A DNA stretch of 64,000 bases from Synergistaceae bacterium (lineage in GTDB: Bacteria > Synergistota > Synergistia > Synergistales > Aminobacteriaceae), in assembly GCA_017439345.1 (NCBI GenBank), contig JAFSJJ010000016.1, positions 97,970-161,969 on the forward strand, in the 5' to 3' direction. Made by a program: the position numbers and the translations under genes. The notes below the pieces were generated by a model. That model saw nothing but the letters and a program-made list of their open reading frames with translations. It did no database searches and was not told where the DNA came from. Of this stretch, positions 33,333-42,219 are shown one piece after another (within the stretch, counting starts at the first letter, position 1; the number at the start of each line of letters is the position of its first letter).

Positions 33333-34952
33333 TTGGATATTAATTCATTCTTTAACATTGCAGGCGGAGTTGCTCTATTCCTTTACGGCATTAAATTAAT
33401 GAGTGAAGCCCTCCAGTTCATAGCAGGCGACAAGATGAGGCAGCTCATAGGGACTCTGACAAAGACTCCGTTAAGAGGCATCTTTGTTGGTATTCTCGTT
33501 ACTGTGTTAATTCAATCAAGCACAGGTACAACTGTTATGACAGTAAGTTTTGTTAATACGGGTCTGCTTACTCTTAATCAGGCAATCGGGATCATCATGG
33601 GAGCTAACATAGGGACGACTATCACAGCTCAGATTATAGCATTCAAGATTGAAGCATTTGCTCTGCCGTTAATTGCTCTGGGTGTTGCACTCTCAATGTT
33701 CGGGAAGACAAAGCAGCTCTCATACTTTGCAAGCGGTATTGTAGGACTCGGGCTTCTCTTCATGGGCATGAAGACAATGGGAGGAGCGACTCACTTAATC
33801 TCACAACATAAAGATTTATTGTTAATGCTCAGTCAGAATCCCATAACAGGAGTCTTGGCCGGAATGATATTAACTATATTGATTCAGTCAAGTGCTGCGA
33901 CAATAGGCTTAACGATGGCAGTAGCTTCTCAGGGCTTAATAGGTCTTGACGCTGCAATACCAATAATACTAGGAGATAATATAGGCACGACATTAACAGC
34001 TATAGTCGTTGCAATGAGGGCATCACGTCCTGCGAAACAAGCTGCGGCGGCTCACGTGTTATTTAACACTCTTGGAACGATAATATTCTTGCTGGCATTC
34101 CCCGTTTACCGCGAAATAGTTTTATGGAGTTCTCCTGACATCGGCAGACAGATTGCAAATGCTCACACTATATTTAACGTATTGAACACTGTAATATTTT
34201 TCCCGTTCGTACCGCTCTTAGCAAAATTAATTTCTACAATTATCCCGTTGAATCCTGAAGATAAGCCCGAAGATGTTATGTATCTTGATCCCACGCTGAT
34301 TAATATCTCGACAGCAAGCGCAGTTGAGGCCGTCAAAGATGAGCTGCTGCACATGGGACGAGTTATAGATGACATGTTTGACTTAATCCGCGAGACGTTC
34401 TTTGATTTCGATGCTGCAAAAGTCGAGGAGAGACGCAAGAAATTTGACTCACTTGAGGACAGCGTCAACAAATTAACCCGCGCAATTTCCGCATACTCTT
34501 CTGAAATATGGCAAAAGGGAGTCTCCGATGAAGTTTCGACCGTTCTGGGCTGTTACGTCAATGCTTCGTTAGACCTCGAAAGAATCGGCGACAGGGCTGA
34601 AAACTTAATCGAACGCTGCGATGTCATGAATAATTATTTATCAGATGAAGCTGTTAACGAATTCAAGGACATGTACGACACGACTCACGCTGCAATAGAG
34701 ATCTCGTTGTCATCGCTTGAACATGAGAACTCAAATCTTGCGTGGCAGGTAATTCGTGATCTCGAAAAGAAAATAGACACTCAGGAGCGCACTTACAGAA
34801 AGAAACACATTGACAGGCTTAACCGCGGTGAATGCGACCCGGAGAAAGGCGTAAACTTCATTACACTCTTGAGCAATCTTGAACGAATCGGCGACCACAG
34901 CAACAACATTGCAGGCTACACACTTGATATAATCGCTCTGAACAGTAAATAA
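33333..34952 (+). CDS. Na/Pi cotransporter family protein with PhoU-like domain
   Basis: 539 residues from TTG 33333 with AAGGAG upstream. Two inverted membrane repeats carry the SLC34-type signatures LIQSSTGTTVMTVSFVNTG and LIQSSAATIGLTMAVASQG, each followed by GxNIGTT (MGANIGTTITA, LGDNIGTTLTA). Residues from about 330 to the end form a helical PhoU-like cytoplasmic domain with two ERIGDR/ERIGDH motifs. The protein imports phosphate with Na+ or controls phosphate uptake. It lies 3 nt upstream of pbpC, so the two may be co-transcribed. Confidence 0.92.
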   Translation: MDINSFFNIAGGVALFLYGIKLMSEALQFIAGDKMRQLIGTLTKTPLRGIFVGILVTVLIQSSTGTTVMTVSFVNTGLLTLNQAIGIIMGANIGTTITAQIIAFKIEAFALPLIALGVALSMFGKTKQLSYFASGIVGLGLLFMGMKTMGGATHLISQHKDLLLMLSQNPITGVLAGMILTILIQSSAATIGLTMAVASQGLIGLDAAIPIILGDNIGTTLTAIVVAMRASRPAKQAAAAHVLFNTLGTIIFLLAFPVYREIVLWSSPDIGRQIANAHTIFNVLNTVIFFPFVPLLAKLISTIIPLNPEDKPEDVMYLDPTLINISTASAVEAVKDELLHMGRVIDDMFDLIRETFFDFDAAKVEERRKKFDSLEDSVNKLTRAISAYSSEIWQKGVSDEVSTVLGCYVNASLDLERIGDRAENLIERCDVMNNYLSDEAVNEFKDMYDTTHAAIEISLSSLEHENSNLAWQVIRDLEKKIDTQERTYRKKHIDRLNRGECDPEKGVNFITLLSNLERIGDHSNNIAGYTLDIIALNSK

Positions 34953-34955
34953 TAC

Positions 34956-37181
34956 ATGCGAAAACTTTATTGGCTGCTTCTGATTCCTGTAATTATATTT
35001 GCGTGGCTCTGGCTGAACATAAACATTAACCCTGACAGAGTCGTTACTATATTCGGTTCACCGGCTCTCTATGACTCGAACGGTAAATTATTTCATGTGA
35101 GGCTCTCTCCTAATTCAGAGTGGCAGATTCCTATTCCGTTAAATCAAATGGGTAAATGGCTTCCGTTAGTAGCAGTGAACGCAGAGGACGGAAGATTCTT
35201 TCGGCATGTCGGAATTGATGCTCTTGCACTACTCAGGGCAGCGGCTCAGGATTTATTCAGGGGTCGTGTAGTGTCAGGAGCTTCAACGATAACGACTCAG
35301 GTTATCAGGCTCGCAATATCTGAACAGGAAGGCAGAAAACGGACTCCGGCGACAAAGATTCGAGAGTTCATAATGGCGTTAAAAATAGAACTTGAACTCA
35401 CGAAGCATAAAATCTTAGAGTGCTATTTAAATCTCGCTCCATTCGGCGGAAATATTAGGGGAGTCCAGGCAGCTTCGTTAATATATTTCGGGAAGACAGC
35501 ATCGCAGATTTCACCCGGTGAAGCATGTTTGTTAATAGGCATGTTGAAGGGGCCGACGCTCTACAGACCTGACACTAAGCCAGAAGCAGCAAGAAGACGG
35601 CGCAACGAGATAATAAGGCTCATGGAACGCAAGAAAGTCTTTACCCACGACGAGGCAAGAAGGGCGATGCTTGAGGAGTTACCCAGACGAAAATTTGAAC
35701 TTCCTGCAAGAGCATGGCACTTTTCGGAGCTTGTGTTATCTCAGAGTCATAATAACTCGCGAAGATTCGACACGACTCTAAATCTTGAGACTCAGACAAA
35801 ACTTGAGTCAATTTTACGAGAGTCATTAAGTGATTTCCCAAGCGGTATAACTCTTTCAGCGGGTATAGTCGACAACAAGACAGCTTCATTAACTGCGTGG
35901 GTAGGCAATGCGAGATTTAGCTATAAATCAGATCCGGCTTCGTGGGTAGACTGCGGACGTTCGCCACGTTCTCCTGGATCGACTCTGAAGCCCTTTGCTT
36001 ATCTTGCAGCTATTGACGAGGGAGATTTAACGCCATCTACATTGCTTGCTGATACTTCTACAGCGTTTTCAGGAAGGGCACCGAGAAATTTCGATCTTCA
36101 ATACAGGGGAGCAGTTACGGCACGTTCGGCACTTTCTGAGTCTCTTAATGCTCCGGCAGTTCGAGTCTTGCGTTCTACTGGAGCTGACAGAATATTAGCG
36201 TTAATGCGTTCGGCAGGTCTTGCTCATCTCTCACAAAATGCTAAATATTACGGCGACTCGTTAATTCTAGGCGGCTGTGATGTTACTTTGCTTGAGGAAC
36301 TCGAGGCATTCACAACGATTGCTTCACTTGGGATTCATAGACAATTAAAGACTTTAAGCGAACAAGTTCAGACTTCAGAACGAATAGCAAGCGAGTCAGG
36401 GTGCTGGCTCGTAAGCGATATATTAATTCACAGGGGCGAACTATCATTATTTGCAAGGGGGACTCTCGGCCGTCAATGGAGATTAGCTCTCAAAACGGGG
36501 ACTTCATACGGACTCAGAGACGCATGGGCAGCAGCGTGGACTCCTGATTACACAGTTGTAGTGTGGGCAGGCAATCCTGACGGGACATCATGGCCTGGAC
36601 TTGTAGGGGCGAGGGCTTCTGCTCCTGTTGCAGTGAAAATTCTGCGCGTTGTATCTCCTAAATCGGGCTGGTATGACAAACCTGAAGGCTTGGGAGTTCG
36701 TGAAGTCTGCGCGTTATCCGGAAAGCCTCCGACTGCGTTATGTCCTGTGAAAAAATATGAGTACTTTATAGAAGGCGTAACTAAGACTCTGCCGTGTGAT
36801 ATGCATACGATTAAAGCCGGTCAAAGCATAGTGAGTCTGCCTGCTGAGTTCAACGTTAAACGAACTGAGAACGTAAAGAAGATAAGCACTAACTTGAAAA
36901 TTATTTCGCCTATATCCGGAGCTTCGTACTTTCTTGCACCTTTGGACACTGAACGCAGAATCCCAATGAAAGCAGAAGGTGCAGAGGGTAATATATTCTG
37001 GTACATTGACGGGAAATATTCAGGTACATCACTACCGGATAATACTTTCTTTCATGATGTACCGGACGGGACTCACACTATAAGTGCTGCCGATGACAAG
37101 GGACGGAGTGTTTCTGTAAGCATAAAAGTTTTCACACCGGGAAAAAAGACTCAGAGTGAACAGGCTGAAAGATTGTTTTAA
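34956..37181 (+). CDS. pbpC: Penicillin-binding protein 1C
   Basis: 741 residues. N-terminal signal anchor (LYWLLLIPVIIFAWLWL), GT51 glycosyltransferase domain at about 60-230 (AVNAEDGRFFRHVGIDALAL, VSGASTITTQVIRL), and transpeptidase domain with SPGSTLKPF (Ser near residue 338), SESLNAPAV and KTGTSYGLRDAW (near 514). The C-terminal beta domain (residues about 600-735) is the BiPBP_C domain of PBP1C, ending in a Gly/Ser-rich beta region. It polymerises and cross-links peptidoglycan in the periplasm. PBP1C is often linked to alpha-2-macroglobulin (yfhM), which is not here. Confidence 0.93.
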   Translation: MRKLYWLLLIPVIIFAWLWLNININPDRVVTIFGSPALYDSNGKLFHVRLSPNSEWQIPIPLNQMGKWLPLVAVNAEDGRFFRHVGIDALALLRAAAQDLFRGRVVSGASTITTQVIRLAISEQEGRKRTPATKIREFIMALKIELELTKHKILECYLNLAPFGGNIRGVQAASLIYFGKTASQISPGEACLLIGMLKGPTLYRPDTKPEAARRRRNEIIRLMERKKVFTHDEARRAMLEELPRRKFELPARAWHFSELVLSQSHNNSRRFDTTLNLETQTKLESILRESLSDFPSGITLSAGIVDNKTASLTAWVGNARFSYKSDPASWVDCGRSPRSPGSTLKPFAYLAAIDEGDLTPSTLLADTSTAFSGRAPRNFDLQYRGAVTARSALSESLNAPAVRVLRSTGADRILALMRSAGLAHLSQNAKYYGDSLILGGCDVTLLEELEAFTTIASLGIHRQLKTLSEQVQTSERIASESGCWLVSDILIHRGELSLFARGTLGRQWRLALKTGTSYGLRDAWAAAWTPDYTVVVWAGNPDGTSWPGLVGARASAPVAVKILRVVSPKSGWYDKPEGLGVREVCALSGKPPTALCPVKKYEYFIEGVTKTLPCDMHTIKAGQSIVSLPAEFNVKRTENVKKISTNLKIISPISGASYFLAPLDTERRIPMKAEGAEGNIFWYIDGKYSGTSLPDNTFFHDVPDGTHTISAADDKGRSVSVSIKVFTPGKKTQSEQAERLF

Positions 37182-37184
37182 CCG

Positions 37185-37862
37185 TTATTTTGCCATGCTA
37201 ATTAATTCGTCAAGAGCTTTTATCAACGGCTGAATTCTTTTATCTGTCGCAGGAATATTCAAAGCATCGACCGCCGCAATCTTCTTGCCCCAGTATTCTT
37301 TGTTGCGTTTGACACTGATACTTATTACGCTGCCCTCGAGTGATACACCTGCGAATAACCCTTTTGAGATTGAGTAGCTGTATATCGAAGCCCTTGCCCT
37401 TGCGTCAGTAGCTGCCTCTGCCCGGCGTCCTACAGGACCTACAGCAATTCCGACATCGCCGCCGAGTTTAGTCCTGCTGTGAAGGAACGCATCGACTCCC
37501 TTCTTGTTAATGACTGCCATTAAGAGCGAAACTTGCTGCATTCCCAATTGAAAGCCGAATGAACCTCCGCTGATGTTATAGAAACTTGGTCCGTACCATT
37601 TGCCGTTCTTGCGCTGGAGAATTAACCCCTCGCCGTATTCGCCTCCGAAGACAAAGCCTGCCTTCAACATAGAAGGAACTAATGCTATTGCGTAAGAAGT
37701 CTTGAGGGTCTTGGCCATGTCCTTTGCATCGCCTAATTTCCCTGCCTCGTGAAGCATTGAGAGAGAGTCATTAATAATGTCTGCCGGACTCTGATAAGCT
37801 GCCATAACTGGTGATGATAACACGAACACTAAGAGTAAAGATAAAGCTAAAAACTTTTTCAT
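37185..37862 (-). CDS. Secreted SYLF/Ysc84-domain protein
   Basis: 225 residues with a Sec signal peptide (KKFLALSLLLVFVLSSPVMA). The SYLF (DUF500) domain spans about residues 50-215. It shows AIALVPSMLKAGFVFGGEYG, GKWYGPSFYNISGGSFGFQL, GGDVGIAVGPVGRRAEAATD and YSISKGLFAGVSLEGSVI, in family order. SYLF proteins bind phospholipids in eukaryotes, and bacterial members are exported and poorly characterised. It converges on pbpC with 3 nt between stop codons and no terminator seen. Confidence 0.88.
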   Translation of the reverse strand: MKKFLALSLLLVFVLSSPVMAAYQSPADIINDSLSMLHEAGKLGDAKDMAKTLKTSYAIALVPSMLKAGFVFGGEYGEGLILQRKNGKWYGPSFYNISGGSFGFQLGMQQVSLLMAVINKKGVDAFLHSRTKLGGDVGIAVGPVGRRAEAATDARARASIYSYSISKGLFAGVSLEGSVISISVKRNKEYWGKKIAAVDALNIPATDKRIQPLIKALDELISMAK

Positions 37863-37993
37863 TGATTATCAACCTGCCTTTAAACCTATAATATAATTAA
37901 CGCGAAATATATTAGCACATGAATTTTTTTACTCGTTCAAGCTGACGGGTTTATACATATATATTTTTTTTACAGAACAGGAGGAATTTTTAC

Positions 37994-39748
37994 TTGACGC
38001 ATAAATATTCAGGTTCTCACAGGAAATCTAACGGGAATTCAGATCACGAGAAACTTAGCTTCATACCACTGGGCGGACTCGGTGAAATCGGCAAAAATAT
38101 GTACATCCTTGAATATAATAACGAGATCATAGTTATAGACAGCGGACTCAAATTCCCTGACAGCGAACTTCCCGGCATTGATTATATTGTCCCTGATATA
38201 TCGTATCTCGAAGCTAACAGGGATAAAATTCTCGCAATAATCATCACTCACGGACATGAAGACCACGTCGGAGGCTTACCCTATGTGCTGCCCAGACTCA
38301 ATGTGCCTTTATACGGGACTCAATTAACACTTGGACTCATCAAGAACAAATTACAGGACGACTTGCCGGGCTTCAGACCAGAGACTTATGAAGTCAGAGC
38401 AGGCGATGTTATCAAGATAGGCTCATTCACAATAAGATTCATTGCAGTAGCCCACTCTATACCGGACGGAGTAGCACTCTCAATCGATACACCTTTAGGG
38501 CGGGTAATTCACTCAGGGGACTTCAAACTTGACTCGACTCCTGTTGATGGACGGGTTACGGATTACGGGGCATTCGCTGAAGAAGGAGAGAAGGGAGTAT
38601 TATTATTCTGTTCGGACTCGACTAACGCAGAACGCAAAGGATTTACTCCCAGTGAAAAAACTATTGCAGCGACTCTTGAGCAGCTATTCAGGGCATTCAG
38701 GAACAAGAGAATCATAATATCTTCATTTGCAAGCAACGTTCACAGGATTCAGCAGGTAGCAGACGTATCAGCAAGATTCAACAGGAGAATAGCATTTCTT
38801 GGCCGAAGTATGATTCGCAATGCAGAACTCGCTATGGAACTCGGTTACTTGAAGATTGACAGGAAATCTATTATTTCAATTGAAGAGAGCTGGAAATATT
38901 CAGATAATCAGCTTGTCATAGTAACAACAGGTTCACAGGGAGAGCCGTTTTCAGGACTTGTAACGATGAGTCGCGGCGAGAATAAATCCATAACACTTGG
39001 CGAACATGATGTAGTCTTTTTATTAGCTTCAGTGATACCGGGCAACGAGAAATTAATTAACAACACGATTAATAGACTCTTTGCTCAAGGGTGCGAAGTC
39101 GTCTACGAGAAAGAGAGACAGACTCACGTTTCGGGACATGCTTCGGCCGAAGAGTTAAAGATTATGCTTAATATAGTAAAGCCTCAATACTTTGTGCCTA
39201 TTCACGGAGAATATAAGCATTTAGTCAGACATTCACAGCTTGCTCAAGAAGTCGGAATACCTCAGCGTAATATATTCTTAATGATCAACGGCGATATATT
39301 GACATTCACCAAGAACGCTCCCCCGAAAAAACACGGTCATGTTCAATCAGGAGCAGTGATAGTTGACGGCAACGCAGCAGGAAGCATTAAGAGTGAAGTC
39401 TTGAAGGAACGCAGAGAAATTGCAGAGGACGGAGTCCTTGTTGTATCGGCAGCAGTCGATGACAGGGGCAATCTATTAGCACCGGTTGCAATAGAGACTC
39501 ATGGAGTGTTTATCTCAGATGACACCAAGAACATATTCAACGAGTTATACGCTTCAGCAGAGCAGGCAGTCAAAGAGTCATCAGGAAAGAAAATTAACGT
39601 TGACTCACTCAAGAAATTAATCAAGACCAGAGTCAGAGATGTATTACGAAAGCGCAACTCATCATTTGCTGTAGTAATGCCTGTTGTATCGCTCAAGCAT
39701 TCAGGTTTCTACGATGACACTTCATTATTCGAGAAAGACTTTTTCTGA
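37994..39748 (+). CDS. rnj: Ribonuclease J
   Basis: 584 residues from TTG 37994 with AGGAGG upstream. Metallo-beta-lactamase/beta-CASP RNase. Motif I FIPLGGLGEIGKNMYILEYN, the zinc motif THGHEDHVGGLPYVL (near residue 86), HSIPDGVALSIDTP, VIHSGDFKLD and the beta-CASP VHGHASAEEL-type motif (THVSGHASAEELK, then FVPIHGEYKHL) are all present. It combines 5'-3' exo- and endonuclease activity in mRNA decay and 16S maturation. Length is close to the usual 555, with a slightly extended N-terminus. Confidence 0.94.
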   Translation: MTHKYSGSHRKSNGNSDHEKLSFIPLGGLGEIGKNMYILEYNNEIIVIDSGLKFPDSELPGIDYIVPDISYLEANRDKILAIIITHGHEDHVGGLPYVLPRLNVPLYGTQLTLGLIKNKLQDDLPGFRPETYEVRAGDVIKIGSFTIRFIAVAHSIPDGVALSIDTPLGRVIHSGDFKLDSTPVDGRVTDYGAFAEEGEKGVLLFCSDSTNAERKGFTPSEKTIAATLEQLFRAFRNKRIIISSFASNVHRIQQVADVSARFNRRIAFLGRSMIRNAELAMELGYLKIDRKSIISIEESWKYSDNQLVIVTTGSQGEPFSGLVTMSRGENKSITLGEHDVVFLLASVIPGNEKLINNTINRLFAQGCEVVYEKERQTHVSGHASAEELKIMLNIVKPQYFVPIHGEYKHLVRHSQLAQEVGIPQRNIFLMINGDILTFTKNAPPKKHGHVQSGAVIVDGNAAGSIKSEVLKERREIAEDGVLVVSAAVDDRGNLLAPVAIETHGVFISDDTKNIFNELYASAEQAVKESSGKKINVDSLKKLIKTRVRDVLRKRNSSFAVVMPVVSLKHSGFYDDTSLFEKDFF

Positions 39749-39772
39749 TTTAAAAATGGGAGTGAATAAATT

Positions 39773-40567
39773 ATGCTGCAAACTATTATATTAGGAGTCG
39801 TTCAGGGTTTGTGCGAGTTCTTACCGGTCAGCAGTTCGGGGCATTTAGCGTTGCTGCAAAACTTTTTCGGACTCGCAGATAACAATCTTGTAGCCTTTGA
39901 CTTGTTATTACACTGCGCTACAGTTCTCGTGATATTAATATTTTTCTGGAGGGACATAATAAAAATTTTATCTGACTGGTTCGGGGGCTGGTTCTCGTTC
40001 AGAATCAGGAAGCGTCCCGGCTGGCCCTATGGATGGGCGATATTAATTGCAACGTTCTTGACAGGGGTAATAGGTCTGCCGTTGAGAAAAGCTGTAGATG
40101 TTATCTCGAGCAATATATTTTATGTCGGAGTCGGCTTAATCTTCACTGCTCTGATCATGATAATCGTTCCGTTAATATCACGTCGGCGCATAAATTCTTC
40201 TTTCATGAAAATTGCTGTGTGTGTAGGAATTGCTCAGGGTATTGCAGTTCTGCCGGGAGTCTCACGTTCAGGAATGACGATCATGGCAGGCTTACTAATG
40301 GGACTTGGAGTCAGCGAGGCATTCAGATTCTCGTTCTTGATCTCAGTACCTGCAGTGCTGGGAGCGTCATTGCTTGAGGCTTTGAAATTATTCAAGTCCG
40401 GAGAGTCTATATTCTTACCAGAAGGCTGTATCTTTGCGTTAATTGCAGCGTTTGTTCTGGGTCTTGCAGCTTTGAGTCTAATGCGTAAATTAGTTCTTGC
40501 AGGCAAGTGGGGTTATTTCGGAATTTATTGCTTGCTAGTAGGTTCGACAGCTATATTTTTATCATGA
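39773..40567 (+). CDS. uppP: Undecaprenyl-diphosphatase
   Basis: 264 residues, about eight membrane helices, BacA type. The active-site motifs are GVVQGLCEFLPVSSSGHLAL (conserved Glu and SSSGH) and AVLPGVSRSGMTIMAG (PGxSRSG). It recycles undecaprenyl pyrophosphate for cell-envelope synthesis and confers bacitracin tolerance. It lies 24 nt after rnj and its stop codon overlaps the maf start (ATGATGA). Confidence 0.94.
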   Translation: MLQTIILGVVQGLCEFLPVSSSGHLALLQNFFGLADNNLVAFDLLLHCATVLVILIFFWRDIIKILSDWFGGWFSFRIRKRPGWPYGWAILIATFLTGVIGLPLRKAVDVISSNIFYVGVGLIFTALIMIIVPLISRRRINSSFMKIAVCVGIAQGIAVLPGVSRSGMTIMAGLLMGLGVSEAFRFSFLISVPAVLGASLLEALKLFKSGESIFLPEGCIFALIAAFVLGLAALSLMRKLVLAGKWGYFGIYCLLVGSTAIFLS

Positions 40568-41139
40568 TGACACGAAAAATTATTTTAGCATCAGGGAGTC
40601 CCCGCAGGCGTGAATTGCTTCGGGGGCTTGGCCTTGAGTTCGAGATTTACAAGCCTGAAGTTGACGAGTCAAGGCTCGACAACGAGAGACCAGAAGACTT
40701 ATGCAGGAGATTATCACGGATTAAAGCTATGGCAGGTTCGCAAAAGTTTCATGACTCTATAATAATTGCTGCTGATACTATAGTTGTGATTGACGGGTTG
40801 ATACTCGGCAAGCCTTCAGACAGGGAGGACGCTTTCAATATGTTAAGGACTCTTCAGGGACGCGAACACGAAGTATTAACGGGCCTCACAGTTTGCAGTG
40901 ATACAAAAATTATTTCTCACGTTGAACACACAAGAGTCAAATTCAGGCAGCTTGGTGACTCGCAAATCAAGAATTATATTGCTTCCGGTGAATGCGACGA
41001 CAAAGCCGGAGCGTATGCAGTTCAGGGGAAAGGAGCTTTGTTAGTTGAGGGTCTTAGCGGGGATTATTTTAACGTTGTAGGGCTTCCAGTGTGTGCATTG
41101 GGAAAGATATTAGCGGAGTTAGGAGTCAATATTCTGTGA
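40564..41139 (+). CDS. maf: Maf-like nucleoside triphosphate pyrophosphatase
   Basis: 191 residues from ATG 40564 (or the next codon, 40567), overlapping the uppP stop. Longer upstream reading is within uppP and rejected. Motifs are KIILASGSPRRRELLRGLGL, the catalytic Asp in AADTIVVIDG, LGKPSDREDAFNML, and GAYAVQGKGALLVEG near the end. Maf/YhdE/YceF proteins hydrolyse modified or non-canonical nucleotides such as m5UTP and pseudo-UTP. Which one applies here cannot be told. Confidence 0.9.
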   Translation: MMTRKIILASGSPRRRELLRGLGLEFEIYKPEVDESRLDNERPEDLCRRLSRIKAMAGSQKFHDSIIIAADTIVVIDGLILGKPSDREDAFNMLRTLQGREHEVLTGLTVCSDTKIISHVEHTRVKFRQLGDSQIKNYIASGECDDKAGAYAVQGKGALLVEGLSGDYFNVVGLPVCALGKILAELGVNIL

Positions 41140-41148
41140 GGTGATATT

Positions 41149-42138
41149 TTGGGAGCAAAGGACATGACAGAAAAATATCTTGAAAGCTATAACGATGTAT
41201 TTTCTGACATTGTGAATGTGTATTTCGCAATAAACGGAGCGGACGATTTGCGCATTGAACGGCCTGAAGATTTGCAAGACGCTCAAACCCGTACAGTGTA
41301 CAAATCTGCTGATAAGATTCATGAACAGGAGCGGGACGTAACGAAGCTCTGGGTAAAAAATAATACAGTTATTTCGTTAATAGGTCTTGAAAATCAGAGC
41401 GTAATAGACCGGACAATGCCGCTGCGAATATTCGGTTATGAAGGTGCTGATTATCGTTATCAGTTGACTCAGAAGGACAGAAAATTTAATCCTGTATTCA
41501 CTATTGTTGTGTATTTCGGAACTTCTGAACGCTGGCCGAAGTCCAGGACACTATTTGAACTCCTGAAAGTTCCTGACAGCATGAAAATATTTCTTAATGA
41601 CTGCCGTGTGAATGTCCTTGAGCTTGCTTGGCTTACTGATGAGCAGATAGACTTATTCAAGAGTGATTTCAAGTTCGTAGTTCGTCAGTTAAAAAGTGAG
41701 AGGCTGGGAGAACGATTTATACCTTCTGATGAAAGAATTACTCACCCTGATGCGTTATTAAAGCTGATGGGAGCATTGACAGGAGATGAGCGTTTTACAA
41801 GGGCAGTAAATAATTTAGCAGATTCTCATGAAAGGAGAAAATTTACGATGAAGAGTTTTTTAGACGACTACTTAGAAGAGGCTGAAGCTAAAGCCATGAC
41901 GCGAGGTCTTAATAAAGGTATAGAGCAGGGAATTAGTCAAGGCATTGCTCAAGGCATTGCTCAAGGCATCACTCAAGGCATCAGTCAAGGCATCAGTCAA
42001 GGCATCACTCAGGGTATCACAATAGGAGAAGAACGAATGAAGCAGTCAATCTTTCAAAATCTTTTGTCCGAAGGTATGCCCAGAGAACAGGCAATGAGAA
42101 TAGTAGGCTTAAAAGAAGAAGCTGACACTCAAGTTTGA
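41149..42138 (+). CDS. Rpn-family PD-(D/E)XK nuclease/putative transposase with GI-x-Q repeat tail
   Basis: 329 residues from TTG 41149, GAGGTGAT upstream. The beginning (MGAKDMTEKYLESYNDVFSD then IVNVYF) matches a family common in gut Firmicutes. The nuclease core is EQERDVTKLWV with the Asp and ISLIGLENQSVIDR with the Glu-x-Gln, a PD-(D/E)XK variant. The C-terminus holds about eight GIxQ tetrapeptides (residues about 258-292), then a short helical end. Rpn proteins (RpnA) stimulate RecA-independent recombination. No terminal inverted repeats or transposon partners are visible. The coding tandem repeat suggests rapid length change. Confidence 0.82.
   Translation: MGAKDMTEKYLESYNDVFSDIVNVYFAINGADDLRIERPEDLQDAQTRTVYKSADKIHEQERDVTKLWVKNNTVISLIGLENQSVIDRTMPLRIFGYEGADYRYQLTQKDRKFNPVFTIVVYFGTSERWPKSRTLFELLKVPDSMKIFLNDCRVNVLELAWLTDEQIDLFKSDFKFVVRQLKSERLGERFIPSDERITHPDALLKLMGALTGDERFTRAVNNLADSHERRKFTMKSFLDDYLEEAEAKAMTRGLNKGIEQGISQGIAQGIAQGITQGISQGISQGITQGITIGEERMKQSIFQNLLSEGMPREQAMRIVGLKEEADTQV
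41905..42024 (+). repeat. 12-bp tandem repeat encoding GI-x-Q units
   Basis: About eight well-matched and two diverged 12-bp units, such as GGCATTGCTCAA and GGCATCAGTCAA, with two pairs of identical neighbours (41941-41964 and 41977-42000). The unit is a multiple of three, so copy number changes alter protein length without a frameshift. Confidence 0.85.
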
Positions 42139-42169
42139 GTCTGTTTTATGCAGACGGCTTTATGCAAGA

Positions 42170-42212
42170 TAAAAAATTAAAAGCAGGTCAGGTAAATTAT
42201 CGCCCGGCCTGC
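42170..42212 (-). terminator. Terminator between the Rpn gene and the PP2C gene
   Basis: GCAGGTCAGG (42183-42192) pairs with CCCGGCCTGC (42203-42212), ten positions with one mismatch, loop TAAATTATCG. On the minus strand TTTTAATTTTTT follows, so it ends the leftward PP2C transcript (stop at 42220). On the plus strand ATTGTTATTATTT follows, so it may serve both. Confidence 0.75.
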
Positions 42213-42219
42213 ATTGTTA

